Source of the DNA: J095 sp964517605
Lineage (GTDB): Bacteria > Chloroflexota > Anaerolineae > 4572-78 > J111
Direction: 5' to 3'
DNA: 64,000 nucleotides
Assembly: GCA_964517605.1 (NCBI GenBank)
Contig: CAZFCE010000010.1
Location: 112,428 to 176,427, forward strand
Shown here: positions 44,243 to 52,252 of the stretch, one piece after another
Layout of the letters: each line of letters begins with the position of its first letter
How positions within the stretch are numbered: position 1 is the first letter of the stretch
Made by a program: the position numbers and the translations under genes
The notes under the pieces: generated by a model
Seen by the model: only the letters and a program-made list of their open reading frames with translations
Database searches by the model: none
Told to the model about the DNA's origin: nothing

Positions 44243-44271
44243 TTGACATAGTTTTTTACTTATGCTATTAT
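44243..44271 (+). promoter_or_regulatory. Strong promoter and leader of the Roadblock gene
   Basis: Perfect TTGACA (44243-44248), 17-nt spacer, TATTAT (44266-44271). Transcription would start near 44278, leaving a leader of about 110 nt that has a small stem, AAGGCT/AGCCTT (44347-44362). The Shine-Dalgarno AAAGGAG begins at 44370, an unusually long 13 nt before the ATG. Confidence 0.7.
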
Positions 44272-44388
44272 GATTTAAGGTTTCAGGATTAAGCCTAGTT
44301 GTTGGCTTGTTTTTTGCCGAAAACCCCCACTTACGCCAAAAATTACAAGGCTAAAGAGCCTTTTCATTGAAAGGAGCAACGGACAATT

Positions 44389-44757
44389 ATGGCATCTCGA
44401 ACGGAGCAAATGATTTCGCGCTTGAGGGACCTTCAGGCGGGCACGGCAGACATCGAGGCGTCAGCGGTTGTTAGCGTTGATGGGTTAATTATGGCCTCTT
44501 CACTACCCGCAGACGTGGAAGAAGACCGCGTGTCGGCGATGTCGGCGGCAATGTTGTCGCTGGGCGAGCGGATTGCCAGCGAATTGGGCCGTGGAATTCT
44601 TGACCAGGTTTATATTCGCGGTAACAACGGCTATGTTATTCTTATGTCAATTGGCGAAGAAGCCGTGTTAACGGCCATGGCGCGCGCCGATGCCAAATTG
44701 GGGTTGATTTTCCTGGACATGAAACGCGCCGCCGAAGACCTGACCAAACTGGTTTAA
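44389..44757 (+). CDS. Roadblock/LC7 domain protein
   Basis: 122 residues, one Roadblock/LC7 (MglB-like) domain covering nearly the full length: DIEASAVVSVDGLIMASSLP, then VSAMSAAMLSLGERIASELG and VYIRGNNGYVILMSIGEEAVLTAMA. These small proteins form dimers and usually act on a Ras-like GTPase such as MglA encoded nearby. None is present within the window. It has a strong promoter of its own and a strong terminator, so it is probably an abundant protein. The partner is unknown. Confidence 0.9.
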   Translation: MASRTEQMISRLRDLQAGTADIEASAVVSVDGLIMASSLPADVEEDRVSAMSAAMLSLGERIASELGRGILDQVYIRGNNGYVILMSIGEEAVLTAMARADAKLGLIFLDMKRAAEDLTKLV

Positions 44758-44776
44758 GTTTACTTTGAGCTAACCT

Positions 44777-44814
44777 AACGCAAAAAAGCCGCCCCGGGGC
44801 GGCTTTTTTGCGTT
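44777..44814. terminator. Bidirectional terminator, perfect 38-bp palindrome
   Basis: Arms 44777-44795 and 44796-44814 are fully complementary with no unpaired loop; the GC core is flanked by A-run and T-run. It ends both the Roadblock gene and the convergent radical SAM gene, whose stop codon lies in it. Confidence 0.9.
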
Positions 44815-46525
44815 AAACGTGATAGGCTCCCAGATTGGGGCCAAGAACCTCTTGATAGTTGGGCCTGAACGCCCATGCCTCATCGCAGGCGTTGCATTTA
44901 AGGCAGCCTGCCGGCGGGCAGGCCGGCGATAACTGGTGGCGGCTGGCCCGCCGTAAATCCCAGGTGAAAAATGATTTGTTCACGCCGGTGGTAACGCTCT
45001 CCCACGGCAGCTTTTCGGTGAGGGCGCGCTCGCGCAAAAATTCAGCCTGATCCAACCCTTCGGCGGCCAAAGCCCGTTCCCATTCGCGCAGGGTTAACTT
45101 GCGAATGCGGGCCAGCACCCGCCCCAACCGCCGGTCGCCCCGCGCCAGCACGCCTTCGATGGCGGCCCAGGCCGGGCTATCGCTGCGCACCGTAACGCCG
45201 TTGGGGTTAAGCCGCTCCTGTAAATATTTTACCCGCGTTTCCAGCACATCTATGGGCTGCATGGCCATCCATTGAAAAGCGGTGTGCGGTTTGGGTACAT
45301 ATGGCGTGGCATTGATGGCAATATTGCGCGGAAAAATCTGGCGGGCGGCCAACACCATCTCGGCGATGGCGTCAATATCGGCTTCGGTTTCGGTGGGCTG
45401 GCCCACCATAAAGTACATTTTTAGCTGCGGAAAATTGTACTTGGCCGCCAGTTCCACGGCGCGCAAAATCTGGTCATCAGATTGCGATTTGTTGATGACG
45501 GCGCGCATGCGTTCGCTGCCGGCTTCGGGGGCAATGGTGAGCGTTTGGTTGCCGCTTTCGGCCAGCCCTTTGATGAGCGGCTCGCTGAGGGGATCTACCC
45601 GCATGGACGAGGCGGTGAGCCGCGCCCCCATTTTACGCAGTTCAATGGCGATGGCGTCAATCCAACTGTGATCGCTGACGGCGGCGCTGACCAGCCCAAT
45701 CCGGTCGCGGTGTTTCAGGCCGTGGCGGGCGGCAGCCAGAATTGTTTCCAGGCGCAATTCGCGCATGGGGCGGTACACGTAACCGGCCATACAAAACCGG
45801 CAACCGCGACCGCAGCCCCGCGCAATTTCAATGAGAGTCCGGTCGCCAAATTCGGTGAGATCGGTGTAAATTTGGGTAACGGTGGGCGTGGTTTCAATAT
45901 CTTTTACCCACACGCGGGGGATAGGCTGCCCGCCGGAATGGATAGCCGGCACGTACAGCCCGTCAATTTGCGCCAGCCGTTGATAGGTTTCGGTGCGGGG
46001 AGTGCGGGTGCTGTCCCACAGGGCATCAAGGAGCGGCGGCACAATCCCTTCGGCCTCGCCAATGGCAAAGGCATCAAAAATATCGGCCAGCGGCTCCGGG
46101 TTGGTGTACACCGCCGGGCCGCCGGCAATGAGCAGCGGCCAGTTTTCGTCGCGCTCGGCGGCAAACAGGGGCATACCGGCCTGGCGCAACAGGTTGATGA
46201 CGTTAAAATAATCCATCTCGTAGGAAATGGAAAAGGCAACCACCGCAAACTCATCCAGCGGGCGCTGGGTTTCCAGCGAAATAATCGGCTCATCGGAGCG
46301 CGGGGCCTGTTGGCCGCCAAAAAATACCCGCTCGCAGACCACATCGGGTTCATTGTTAAAAAGCCGGTACAGAATGTGCAGCGCCAAACTGCTCATGCCC
46401 ACCCGGTAACTGTTGGGCCACACCAGCGCCACCGGCAGCTTGCCGCCCCAGTTTTTGATAATAACGCCTTCTTCGTGGCTGATGGTTTTTTTGGCCTGTT
46501 CAATGTAACGATAATTTTGTTTCAT
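44813..46525 (-). CDS. B12-binding-type radical SAM protein (TIGR03960-like), unknown function
   Basis: 570 residues from ATG 46525; the frame is open to 46639, but family similarity begins at NYRYIEQAKKTISHEEG. Residues about 20-190 resemble a cobalamin-binding-like fold (VALVWPNSYRVGMSSLALHILY). The radical SAM core starts with the cluster motif CGRGCRFC near 240, followed by NQTLTIAPEAGSERMRAVINK and MYFMVGQPTE. A C-terminal CPPAGCLKCNAC (about 535-548) could hold a second metal site. In many bacteria this protein is followed by or fused to a DUF2344 partner; here there is none. The reaction is unknown. The gene is 89 bp downstream of the sensor kinase. Confidence 0.85.
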   Translation of the reverse strand: MKQNYRYIEQAKKTISHEEGVIIKNWGGKLPVALVWPNSYRVGMSSLALHILYRLFNNEPDVVCERVFFGGQQAPRSDEPIISLETQRPLDEFAVVAFSISYEMDYFNVINLLRQAGMPLFAAERDENWPLLIAGGPAVYTNPEPLADIFDAFAIGEAEGIVPPLLDALWDSTRTPRTETYQRLAQIDGLYVPAIHSGGQPIPRVWVKDIETTPTVTQIYTDLTEFGDRTLIEIARGCGRGCRFCMAGYVYRPMRELRLETILAAARHGLKHRDRIGLVSAAVSDHSWIDAIAIELRKMGARLTASSMRVDPLSEPLIKGLAESGNQTLTIAPEAGSERMRAVINKSQSDDQILRAVELAAKYNFPQLKMYFMVGQPTETEADIDAIAEMVLAARQIFPRNIAINATPYVPKPHTAFQWMAMQPIDVLETRVKYLQERLNPNGVTVRSDSPAWAAIEGVLARGDRRLGRVLARIRKLTLREWERALAAEGLDQAEFLRERALTEKLPWESVTTGVNKSFFTWDLRRASRHQLSPACPPAGCLKCNACDEAWAFRPNYQEVLGPNLGAYHV

Positions 46526-46614
46526 GCAGCCTGTGGAATTTTTATAGCCAAATTTACAAAAAATATTATACCTGCGGTGGAATGAATGCCAAAACTGCGG
46601 GGCAACCGGCGAGG

Positions 46615-47994
46615 TTAAGCCAGCGGCAGGGTAAACCAAAACCGGCTGCCCTGGCCCGGCTGGCTTTCGGCGCCCACCTGCCCGCCGTGCGCCTGGATGA
46701 GCTGGCGCGAGATGGCCAGCCCCAACCCGGAGCCGCCCTGCTCGCGGGCGCGCGATTTATCGGCCCGCCAGAAGCGGTCAAACACGTGGGGTAAATCCGC
46801 CGGGGTAATACCCGGCCCGGTATCGCTCACCGAGATTTGCAGCCGGCCCGGCTGCGGGGCAACGGTAATTTTAACCCGGCCACCGGCGGGCGTGTGGCGC
46901 AGGGCGTTGGCCAAAAAGTTATGCAACACCTGCCGCACCCGGTCGGCATCGGCCTGCACCGGCGGCAGGTTGGCCGGGAGGCTGGCGGTCAGGGTGATGT
47001 TTTTTTCGCGGGCGAGTTCGCGCAGGCGGTCGGCCATGCCGGTGATCAGGGGCGTAATCGCCACGGTCTCAAGTTGCAGGCTGAGTTGCCCGGCTTCGGC
47101 CTGGGCCAGTTCGCGCAGGTCGCTGATGAGCCGGTTGAGCACCAGCGTTTCATCATAAATTGAGGCAATTTCGGTTTTATCAAGTGGGTACACATCATCG
47201 AGGATGGCGCGCAGGTTGCCCTGCACCACGCTGAGCGGCGTGCGCAGTTCGTGGGCTACATCGGCCACCAGATTCCGGCGGAGCAACTCGGCCTGTTCCA
47301 GATGGGCGGCCATGTCGTTAAAGGCGCTGGCCAGATTGGCCAGTTCAACCGCGCCCTGCACGGGCACTCGCTCGCTCAGGTGGCCGTGGGCAATTCGCCG
47401 GGTGGCGGCGGCCAGCCGGCTCAACGGTGCGGTTAACCCCCGCGCCATCAACACGCCCAACGCCAGCCCCAGCAGCCCGGCCACCAGCCCCGCCTGCACC
47501 AGCGAACGGTTAATCTGGCCAAGAAAAGTTTGAGCCTCGGTGGTAAGGCCCGCCGGCCCGCTGCCGGTAATATAGCCAACAGTTTGGCCTTGCAGCGTTA
47601 CCGGCACCGCTCCGCTCAAATCCGATGGGCTGAGTTGTCGGCCAATGCCTTCGCCGGTGGCGGTGTAGATAATTTGGCCGGCGGCGTTGGCCAGCGTAAA
47701 CGTACCGCCACCCATTCCCAGGCCGCGTCCGTTGCCCTGCCCCGCGCCGCGCCCCATGCCCAGGCCGGGGCCGCGCATGGTTTGCAAAACGGTTTCCACG
47801 CCCGCCCACGAGCCGTGGCCGGCGTAATAATCGGTGAGGGCGGGCAACATGGTGGATTGCATCATCTGGTTGCGGAACACGTAGCGGCGAAAATCGGTGC
47901 TAACCTGATAATTGGCCAGCACCCCCGCCGTGAGCACCGCCGCCAGCGTAACCAGCCCAAACGCCAGCGCCAGCCGCACCCACAAACGATTCAT
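46615..47994 (-). CDS. Membrane sensor histidine kinase (HAMP type)
   Basis: 459 residues: membrane helix (about 7-28), extracytoplasmic sensor (about 30-165), second helix (about 170-190), HAMP (about 190-240), HisKA with His248 in VAHELRTPLS, and an ATPase domain with GGSGLGLAISRQ. The sensor contains a run rich in Gly, Met and Arg (MRGPGLGMGRG and GRGLGMGGG, about 74-98), which is unusual and may contact metal ions, though this is only a guess. The ATGA overlap with the response regulator (47991-47994) makes them a pair. Confidence 0.92.
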   Translation of the reverse strand: MNRLWVRLALAFGLVTLAAVLTAGVLANYQVSTDFRRYVFRNQMMQSTMLPALTDYYAGHGSWAGVETVLQTMRGPGLGMGRGAGQGNGRGLGMGGGTFTLANAAGQIIYTATGEGIGRQLSPSDLSGAVPVTLQGQTVGYITGSGPAGLTTEAQTFLGQINRSLVQAGLVAGLLGLALGVLMARGLTAPLSRLAAATRRIAHGHLSERVPVQGAVELANLASAFNDMAAHLEQAELLRRNLVADVAHELRTPLSVVQGNLRAILDDVYPLDKTEIASIYDETLVLNRLISDLRELAQAEAGQLSLQLETVAITPLITGMADRLRELAREKNITLTASLPANLPPVQADADRVRQVLHNFLANALRHTPAGGRVKITVAPQPGRLQISVSDTGPGITPADLPHVFDRFWRADKSRAREQGGSGLGLAISRQLIQAHGGQVGAESQPGQGSRFWFTLPLA

Positions 47995-48683
47995 AGTTCA
48001 CCCCGCAGCCGGTAGCCCACGCCGTACACGGTTTCAATGTAGGCGGGGTTGTCGGGGCCAACGCCCAGCTTTTTGCGCAGGTTTTTAATATGGCTGTCAA
48101 CGGTGCGTTCTTCGCCTTCGTAGCTGTAGCCCAAGCCCTGTTCGATGAGTTCCAGCCGGGTAAAGGTTTGGCCGGGGTGTTCTACCAGCAGTTTAAGCAG
48201 GTCAAACTCGGTGGGCGTCAGGTCAACCGGGGTCTCGCCGCACGTCAGCTCATGCCGATCCAGGTTGAGCCGGAGCCGGCCCAACTGGAGAATATGGGCC
48301 TGAACCGGGCCGGCGCCGGCCCGGCGCAGCACCGCTTTAACGCGGGCCACCAGTTCGGGCGGATTGAACGGTTTGGCAATGTAGTCATCGGCCCCAACGT
48401 CAAAACCGATGATTTTATCGGCATCCTCCACGCGGGCGGTGAGCATTACAATCGGGGTGGCGGCCAGCGTTTCATCGCCGCGGATAAGGCGGGTAATGTC
48501 CCAGCCGTCGCGGTCAGGTAGCATTAAATCGAGCACCACCAAATCGGGCCGTTCCCGGCGGATGGCGTGCAGCGCGGTTTCGCCATCGTAAGCGGTCATC
48601 ACCTGAAACCCGGCCTGCTCAAGATAAGCCTGCACCAGCCGCACAATTTTTTTATCATCGTCAACTACTAAAATTCTGGGCAC
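47991..48683 (-). CDS. OmpR/PhoB-type response regulator
   Basis: 230 residues: receiver (1-120) with acidic pocket VVDDDK, phosphoacceptor Asp52 in VVLDLMLP, and Lys in KPFNPPELVARV; then a winged-helix DNA-binding domain (about 133-228, DLTPTEFDLLKLLVEHPG, RTVDSHIKNLRKKLG, VYGVGYRL). The start is GTG 48683 with GGGG upstream. It is first in the regulator-kinase pair, and the hairpin at 48705-48735 just upstream may be its autoregulatory site. Targets are unknown. Confidence 0.93.
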   Translation of the reverse strand: MPRILVVDDDKKIVRLVQAYLEQAGFQVMTAYDGETALHAIRRERPDLVVLDLMLPDRDGWDITRLIRGDETLAATPIVMLTARVEDADKIIGFDVGADDYIAKPFNPPELVARVKAVLRRAGAGPVQAHILQLGRLRLNLDRHELTCGETPVDLTPTEFDLLKLLVEHPGQTFTRLELIEQGLGYSYEGEERTVDSHIKNLRKKLGVGPDNPAYIETVYGVGYRLRGEL

Positions 48684-48704
48684 CGCACCCCGGTTTCTGT
48701 TGTG

Positions 48705-48735
48705 AGCAGGTGACAGGCAAAACCTGCCACCTGCT
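48705..48735. promoter_or_regulatory. Inverted repeat upstream of the response regulator gene
   Basis: AGCAGGTG-A-CAGG (48705-48717) pairs with CCTG-C-CACCTGCT (48723-48735), one mismatch, loop CAAAA. No T-run follows on the minus strand. It lies 22 bp before the GTG and could be an operator or a leader structure. Confidence 0.4.
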
Positions 48736-48783
48736 GTTGTAAATTCTAATTATCCGACATTTTTGGCCGGAAACTGCAAATTC

Positions 48784-48858
48784 TTAACGCGAATGACCCG
48801 AATTGGGCGAATATTACGAATTCTCAGGGGTTTTTATTCCAATCAATATTCGCGTTAA
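48784..48858. repeat. Long inverted repeat in the purH to response regulator gap
   Basis: TTAACGCGAAT (48784-48794) and ATTCGCGTTAA (48848-48858) are perfect 11-bp inverted arms around 53 nt that contain more ATTCG/CGAAT pieces. It lies just after the purH stop and may be a small intergenic repeat element or a structured 3' end. Confidence 0.45.
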
Positions 48859-48882
48859 AAACAGCCAGACGGTCGGCACAAG

Positions 48883-50397
48883 TTAGTGTTTAAAGTGGCG
48901 CACGCCGGTAAAAATCATTGCCAGGCCCAGCGCGTTAACCGCCTCGATGACCTGTTTATCGCGGATGGAGCCGCCGGGCTGGATGACGGCTTTTACGCCC
49001 GCCGCCGCGGCAGCTTCGATACCATCCGGAAAGGGGAAGAAGGCGTCGGAGGCCATCACCGCGCCGGCAGCCAGCGGGCCGGCTTTGGTGGCGGCCAGTT
49101 TTACGGCATCAACCCGGCTGGGCAACCCGCCGCCAATGCCCACGGTAGCTTCGCCCGCGGCCAACACAATCGAATTGCTTTTGACAAATTGCGCCGCTTT
49201 CCAGGCAAATTTCATGGCCGTCATTTCGGCGGCGGTGGGCTGCCGCTCAGAAACCACCTGCCAGCCGGCGTTGGCCGGGTCGCCGGTATCGCGCTGTTGC
49301 ACCAGCACCCCGCCGGTAACGCTGCGTAACTCCATTTTGGCGGATTGATCAGTTTTGATGGCCACCAGCCGGCAATTTTTACGTTTTTCCAAAAGTTTCA
49401 GCGCGTCGGCGGTAAAACCGGGCGCGGCGATGGCTTCCACAAACAAATCGCCCATCGCGGTGGCCATGGCGGCGTCAAACTCGCGGTTTACGGCGATCAC
49501 GCCGCCGTAGGCGCTCACCGGGTCCGAGGCCAGCGCGGGCGGAAACGCCGTTGCCAGGTCGGTGCCGCTGGCAATGCCGCACGGCGACAGGTGCTTGACA
49601 ATGGCCACGGTGGGCGCGTCAAAGGCCAGCGCCGCCTGCCACGCCGCGTCCAGATCGAGCATGTTATTATAGCTGAGGGCTTTGCCCTGCAACACCTGGC
49701 CGCCCAGCGGGCCAATATCGGCGCGGTTGGCGTACAGCGCCGCCGTTTGGTGCGGATTTTCGCCGTAGCGCATCTCTTGCGTTTTTACCAGCGACAGGTT
49801 TAGCCGGACCGGGAGATCGCCGGCCTGGTCAAACAGGTAGTTGCTGATGGCGGCATCGTAGGCGGCGGTGTGGGCAAAGGCTTTGCGGGCCAGTTCGGCG
49901 CGCAGGCTGGCAGAAACCGCGCCGGTTACTTTTAGCTCGGCGCTCACGGCGGGGTAATCGGCGGGATCGCACAGCACGGCCACGCGATCAAAGTTTTTGG
50001 CCGCCGCCCGCAGTAAAGCAACGCCGCCAATATCAATGTTTTCAATGGCGTCATCGAGCGTTACGTTGGGATTAGCCACGGTTTGTTGAAACGGATACAG
50101 GTTGCACACCACTACATCAATTTTGGTGATGCCGTACCGGGCCAGTTCGGCCTGGTCGGCGGCGGTGTCGCGGGCCAGAATGCCACCGTGAATGACCGGG
50201 TGCAGTGTTTTTACCCGCCCGCCGAGCATTTCGGGCGCGCCGGTGAGCGTGGCCACATCGGTGACGGCCTGGCCGGTTTCGCTTAGTTGGCGGGCCGTGC
50301 CGCCGCTGGCTACCAGCGTCCAGCCGAGTTCGGCCAACGCGGCGGCAAACTCGGCCAGCCCGGTTTTATCTGAGACTGAAAATAAAGCAGTTGGCAT
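48883..50397 (-). CDS. purH: Bifunctional AICAR transformylase/IMP cyclohydrolase
   Basis: 504 residues. N-terminal MGS-like IMP cyclohydrolase (about 1-195: SVSDKTGLAEFA, SGGTARQL, GGRVKTLHPVIHGGIL) and C-terminal formyltransferase (about 200-504: MRYGENPHQ, KHLSPCGIA, DAFFPFPDGIEAA, IQPGGSIRDK). The catalytic Lys-His of KHxNPCG is kept; the Asn is Ser here. It makes the last two steps of IMP synthesis and also re-uses AICAR released by HisF/HisH, which explains its place at the end of the histidine cluster. GGGAGG lies 8 nt before ATG 50397. The preceding gene is 84 bp away across a palindrome. Confidence 0.95.
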   Translation of the reverse strand: MPTALFSVSDKTGLAEFAAALAELGWTLVASGGTARQLSETGQAVTDVATLTGAPEMLGGRVKTLHPVIHGGILARDTAADQAELARYGITKIDVVVCNLYPFQQTVANPNVTLDDAIENIDIGGVALLRAAAKNFDRVAVLCDPADYPAVSAELKVTGAVSASLRAELARKAFAHTAAYDAAISNYLFDQAGDLPVRLNLSLVKTQEMRYGENPHQTAALYANRADIGPLGGQVLQGKALSYNNMLDLDAAWQAALAFDAPTVAIVKHLSPCGIASGTDLATAFPPALASDPVSAYGGVIAVNREFDAAMATAMGDLFVEAIAAPGFTADALKLLEKRKNCRLVAIKTDQSAKMELRSVTGGVLVQQRDTGDPANAGWQVVSERQPTAAEMTAMKFAWKAAQFVKSNSIVLAAGEATVGIGGGLPSRVDAVKLAATKAGPLAAGAVMASDAFFPFPDGIEAAAAAGVKAVIQPGGSIRDKQVIEAVNALGLAMIFTGVRHFKH

Positions 50398-50430
50398 AGT
50401 TAAATCCTCCCGTGAAAAATAGTTTTATTT

Positions 50431-50457
50431 GTCGGTCACGTTTCAAACGTGACCGAC
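50431..50457. repeat. Perfect 27-bp palindrome before purH
   Basis: Arms GTCGGTCACGTTT (50431-50443) and AAACGTGACCGAC (50445-50457) around one C. It is between the DUF4230 gene and purH, without a T-run on the minus strand. Options are a regulator's operator, an mRNA stability element, or a dispersed palindromic repeat. Confidence 0.6.
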
Positions 50458-50481
50458 GACTGAGGGCGCAAGGCCGCGCCT

Positions 50482-51180
50482 CTATTTTTTGAAAATTTGG
50501 GCGTTAACCACAACTTCAACCTCGGTGAAACCGAGCGAGTACAGAAAATTTTCGTAATAGAGCTTGCCGTACTGGTTGGCTTGCTCCAGAATGCCTTCTT
50601 TTAAAGCGGCCTGTTCAATGGCGTTTTGCGCCTGTTTCAGGGCTTCGCCTTGCAGGTTGGGGTTGTTCTGGTCAAGAAGGAGCTTGTTTTCGTAGAAGAC
50701 AACGTGGGTGCGGTCAAAATCAATACTGCTGTTTAAAATTTGCGGGGCGGGCAGCACCAGCCGCACCCGCTTGCCGTCGGTCCACAGGTTTTCGGTGGGG
50801 ATTTTGCTCAAATCAAAACCGGCCTGTACGTTGCCGTACACCAGCATCAGTATTTTTTCTTTGTTGTCCAAAAAGTTATCAACAATGCCGGTGGGTGGGG
50901 TTTCGTTGTACACCTCGGTGATGGTGTTGTATTTGACGGTGCTGAGTTTAGCCTGCGACTGGATACTCTGGATGCTGACCACGGGCGGGGGCAGCGGAGT
51001 GGCGGTGGGCGCAGTGGGGATTTTGCTGGCAAACGTTCCGGCAATGTAGGTGAACGCGCCAATACAGGCCAGCGCCAGCAATGCCACTACGCCCAGCGTA
51101 ACATAAAAACGCGATGAGTCCACAGGCCGGGAACGGGCCGGCGTGGTGGGTTCGGGCGGTTGCGGATGGGTGTTGTTCAT
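50482..51180 (-). CDS. DUF4230 membrane-anchored protein
   Basis: 232 residues from ATG 51180, taken because it overlaps the upstream stop (ATGA, 51177-51180); the frame stays open to 51300. Short Pro-rich N-terminus, one membrane helix (about 26-52), then an outside domain of the DUF4230 type: LSTVKYNTITEV, MLVYGNVQAGFDLSKI, VRLVLPAPQILNSSIDFDRTHVVF and a C-terminal helix with LYSLGFTEVEVVV. Function is unknown; the family is mainly membrane-bound with the domain outside. It is a paralogue of the gene just upstream, probably as a pair in one complex. Confidence 0.8.
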   Translation of the reverse strand: MNNTHPQPPEPTTPARSRPVDSSRFYVTLGVVALLALACIGAFTYIAGTFASKIPTAPTATPLPPPVVSIQSIQSQAKLSTVKYNTITEVYNETPPTGIVDNFLDNKEKILMLVYGNVQAGFDLSKIPTENLWTDGKRVRLVLPAPQILNSSIDFDRTHVVFYENKLLLDQNNPNLQGEALKQAQNAIEQAALKEGILEQANQYGKLYYENFLYSLGFTEVEVVVNAQIFKK

Positions 51181-51950
51181 AGTTTTGCCTTTTTTACCAC
51201 AATAGTAATGTTGGTAAAACCCAGCGACCGGAGCAAGTTTTCTATTTGCTGCCGCCCGGCGGCTTCGGCTTTGGCCTGAATGCCGCGTTCGGTGGCCCAC
51301 CGGGTGAGCGATTCTTCGGCAATTTGGCGGGCGCGGCTTTCCAGCGATTTGTCCGGGGTTACAAACAGCCCGGTTTTGCGCTCGTACACCTGGGTGCGCT
51401 CGTTATCAATCCGGCTGTATAAAATTTCCGGGGCAGGCAAGGTGATTTCAACGCTGGTGCCGGCAACGGAGATGTCATCTCCGGCTACTTTGGTCAGGTC
51501 AAACCCGGCCACAACCTCGCCTTCGGCCACCAGCAGCAATTTGTCCGAGCCAAAGAACTTTTGCCACAGGCTGTCGGGCGGGTTGGCTAAATCTACCACC
51601 GTGCGCATGGCAAACTCGGTGGTTTCCAGCCGGCCCAGGTTTTTAATGTGCGTAATCACCACAATCGGGGTGGGCGTCGGTGATGGCGTAGCGGTGGGCG
51701 TGGCCGTAGGCGTGGGTGTGTTGGTGCCGGTGGGCGCGGGCGTAACCGTGGCGGTGGGCGTGTTGGTTACAACCGGCGGCGGCTGGGCGGCGGTAACCGG
51801 CTGCGCCGTGGGCGCAGCGGTGGGGTTCACCGGGGCCGCCGAGTTTTGCCCAACCCGATAGGCGACAACGCCAATAAAGACCGCCAGCGCGGCAAACAAC
51901 AGCGCCGCTGCTACCTGCGCCGGCGTTGGCCGGTTGTGGTTAAAAGCCAT
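51177..51950 (-). CDS. DUF4230 membrane-anchored protein with Thr/Pro linker
   Basis: 257 residues from ATG 51950; the frame stays open to 52016, but AAAGG precedes this ATG and the N-terminus resembles its neighbour's. Membrane helix (about 15-38), then a long Thr/Pro/Ala stretch (about 45-95) that could span the cell wall, and a DUF4230 domain (LETTEFAMRTVVDL, LLVAEGEVVAGFDLTKV, VEITLPAPEILYSRIDNERTQVY, LLRSLGFTNITIVV). Same order of motifs as in the gene downstream, so a tandem duplication followed by divergence. It begins 23 bp after hisE. Function is unknown, and the link to histidine synthesis may be only positional. Confidence 0.8.
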   Translation of the reverse strand: MAFNHNRPTPAQVAAALLFAALAVFIGVVAYRVGQNSAAPVNPTAAPTAQPVTAAQPPPVVTNTPTATVTPAPTGTNTPTPTATPTATPSPTPTPIVVITHIKNLGRLETTEFAMRTVVDLANPPDSLWQKFFGSDKLLLVAEGEVVAGFDLTKVAGDDISVAGTSVEITLPAPEILYSRIDNERTQVYERKTGLFVTPDKSLESRARQIAEESLTRWATERGIQAKAEAAGRQQIENLLRSLGFTNITIVVKKAKL

Positions 51951-51973
51951 CAGGGTTGCCTTTCCGGGCCGGG

Positions 51974-52252
51974 TTAGCGATGCCGTTGTTCCAGCACGGC
52001 CAACACGTTGGCCCACTTAATACCGCGCGTTTCCAGCAAAACCAGGCTGTGGTACATCAGGTCGGCCATTTCTTCGGTGAGCCGCTCATCCGATTGCGCC
52101 AGCGCGGCCACCACCACTTCGGTGGCCTCCTCGCCTACTTTTTGGGCGGCTTTGGCCGGGTTAGCCAGCAACGAGTTGGTGTAAGACCCCGGTTTGGGGT
52201 TGGCCTTTCTATCGGCAATGAGTTGGCTGAGGGTTTCGAGAAAATCGGACAT
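51974..52252 (-). CDS. hisE: Phosphoribosyl-ATP diphosphatase
   Basis: 92 residues, the normal length for a free-standing HisE. It removes pyrophosphate from phosphoribosyl-ATP, the second step of histidine synthesis. EEATEVVVAA and EEMADLMYHSL supply the metal-binding acidic residues of the MazG-like fold. The ATG directly follows the purA stop codon. It is separated from its usual partner hisI by purA, a small gene and pncA. Confidence 0.95.
   Translation of the reverse strand: MSDFLETLSQLIADRKANPKPGSYTNSLLANPAKAAQKVGEEATEVVVAALAQSDERLTEEMADLMYHSLVLLETRGIKWANVLAVLEQRHR

Noticed and set aside
45482..46585. 367-codon plus-strand frame
   Set aside because: Antisense to the radical SAM gene; no domain pattern.
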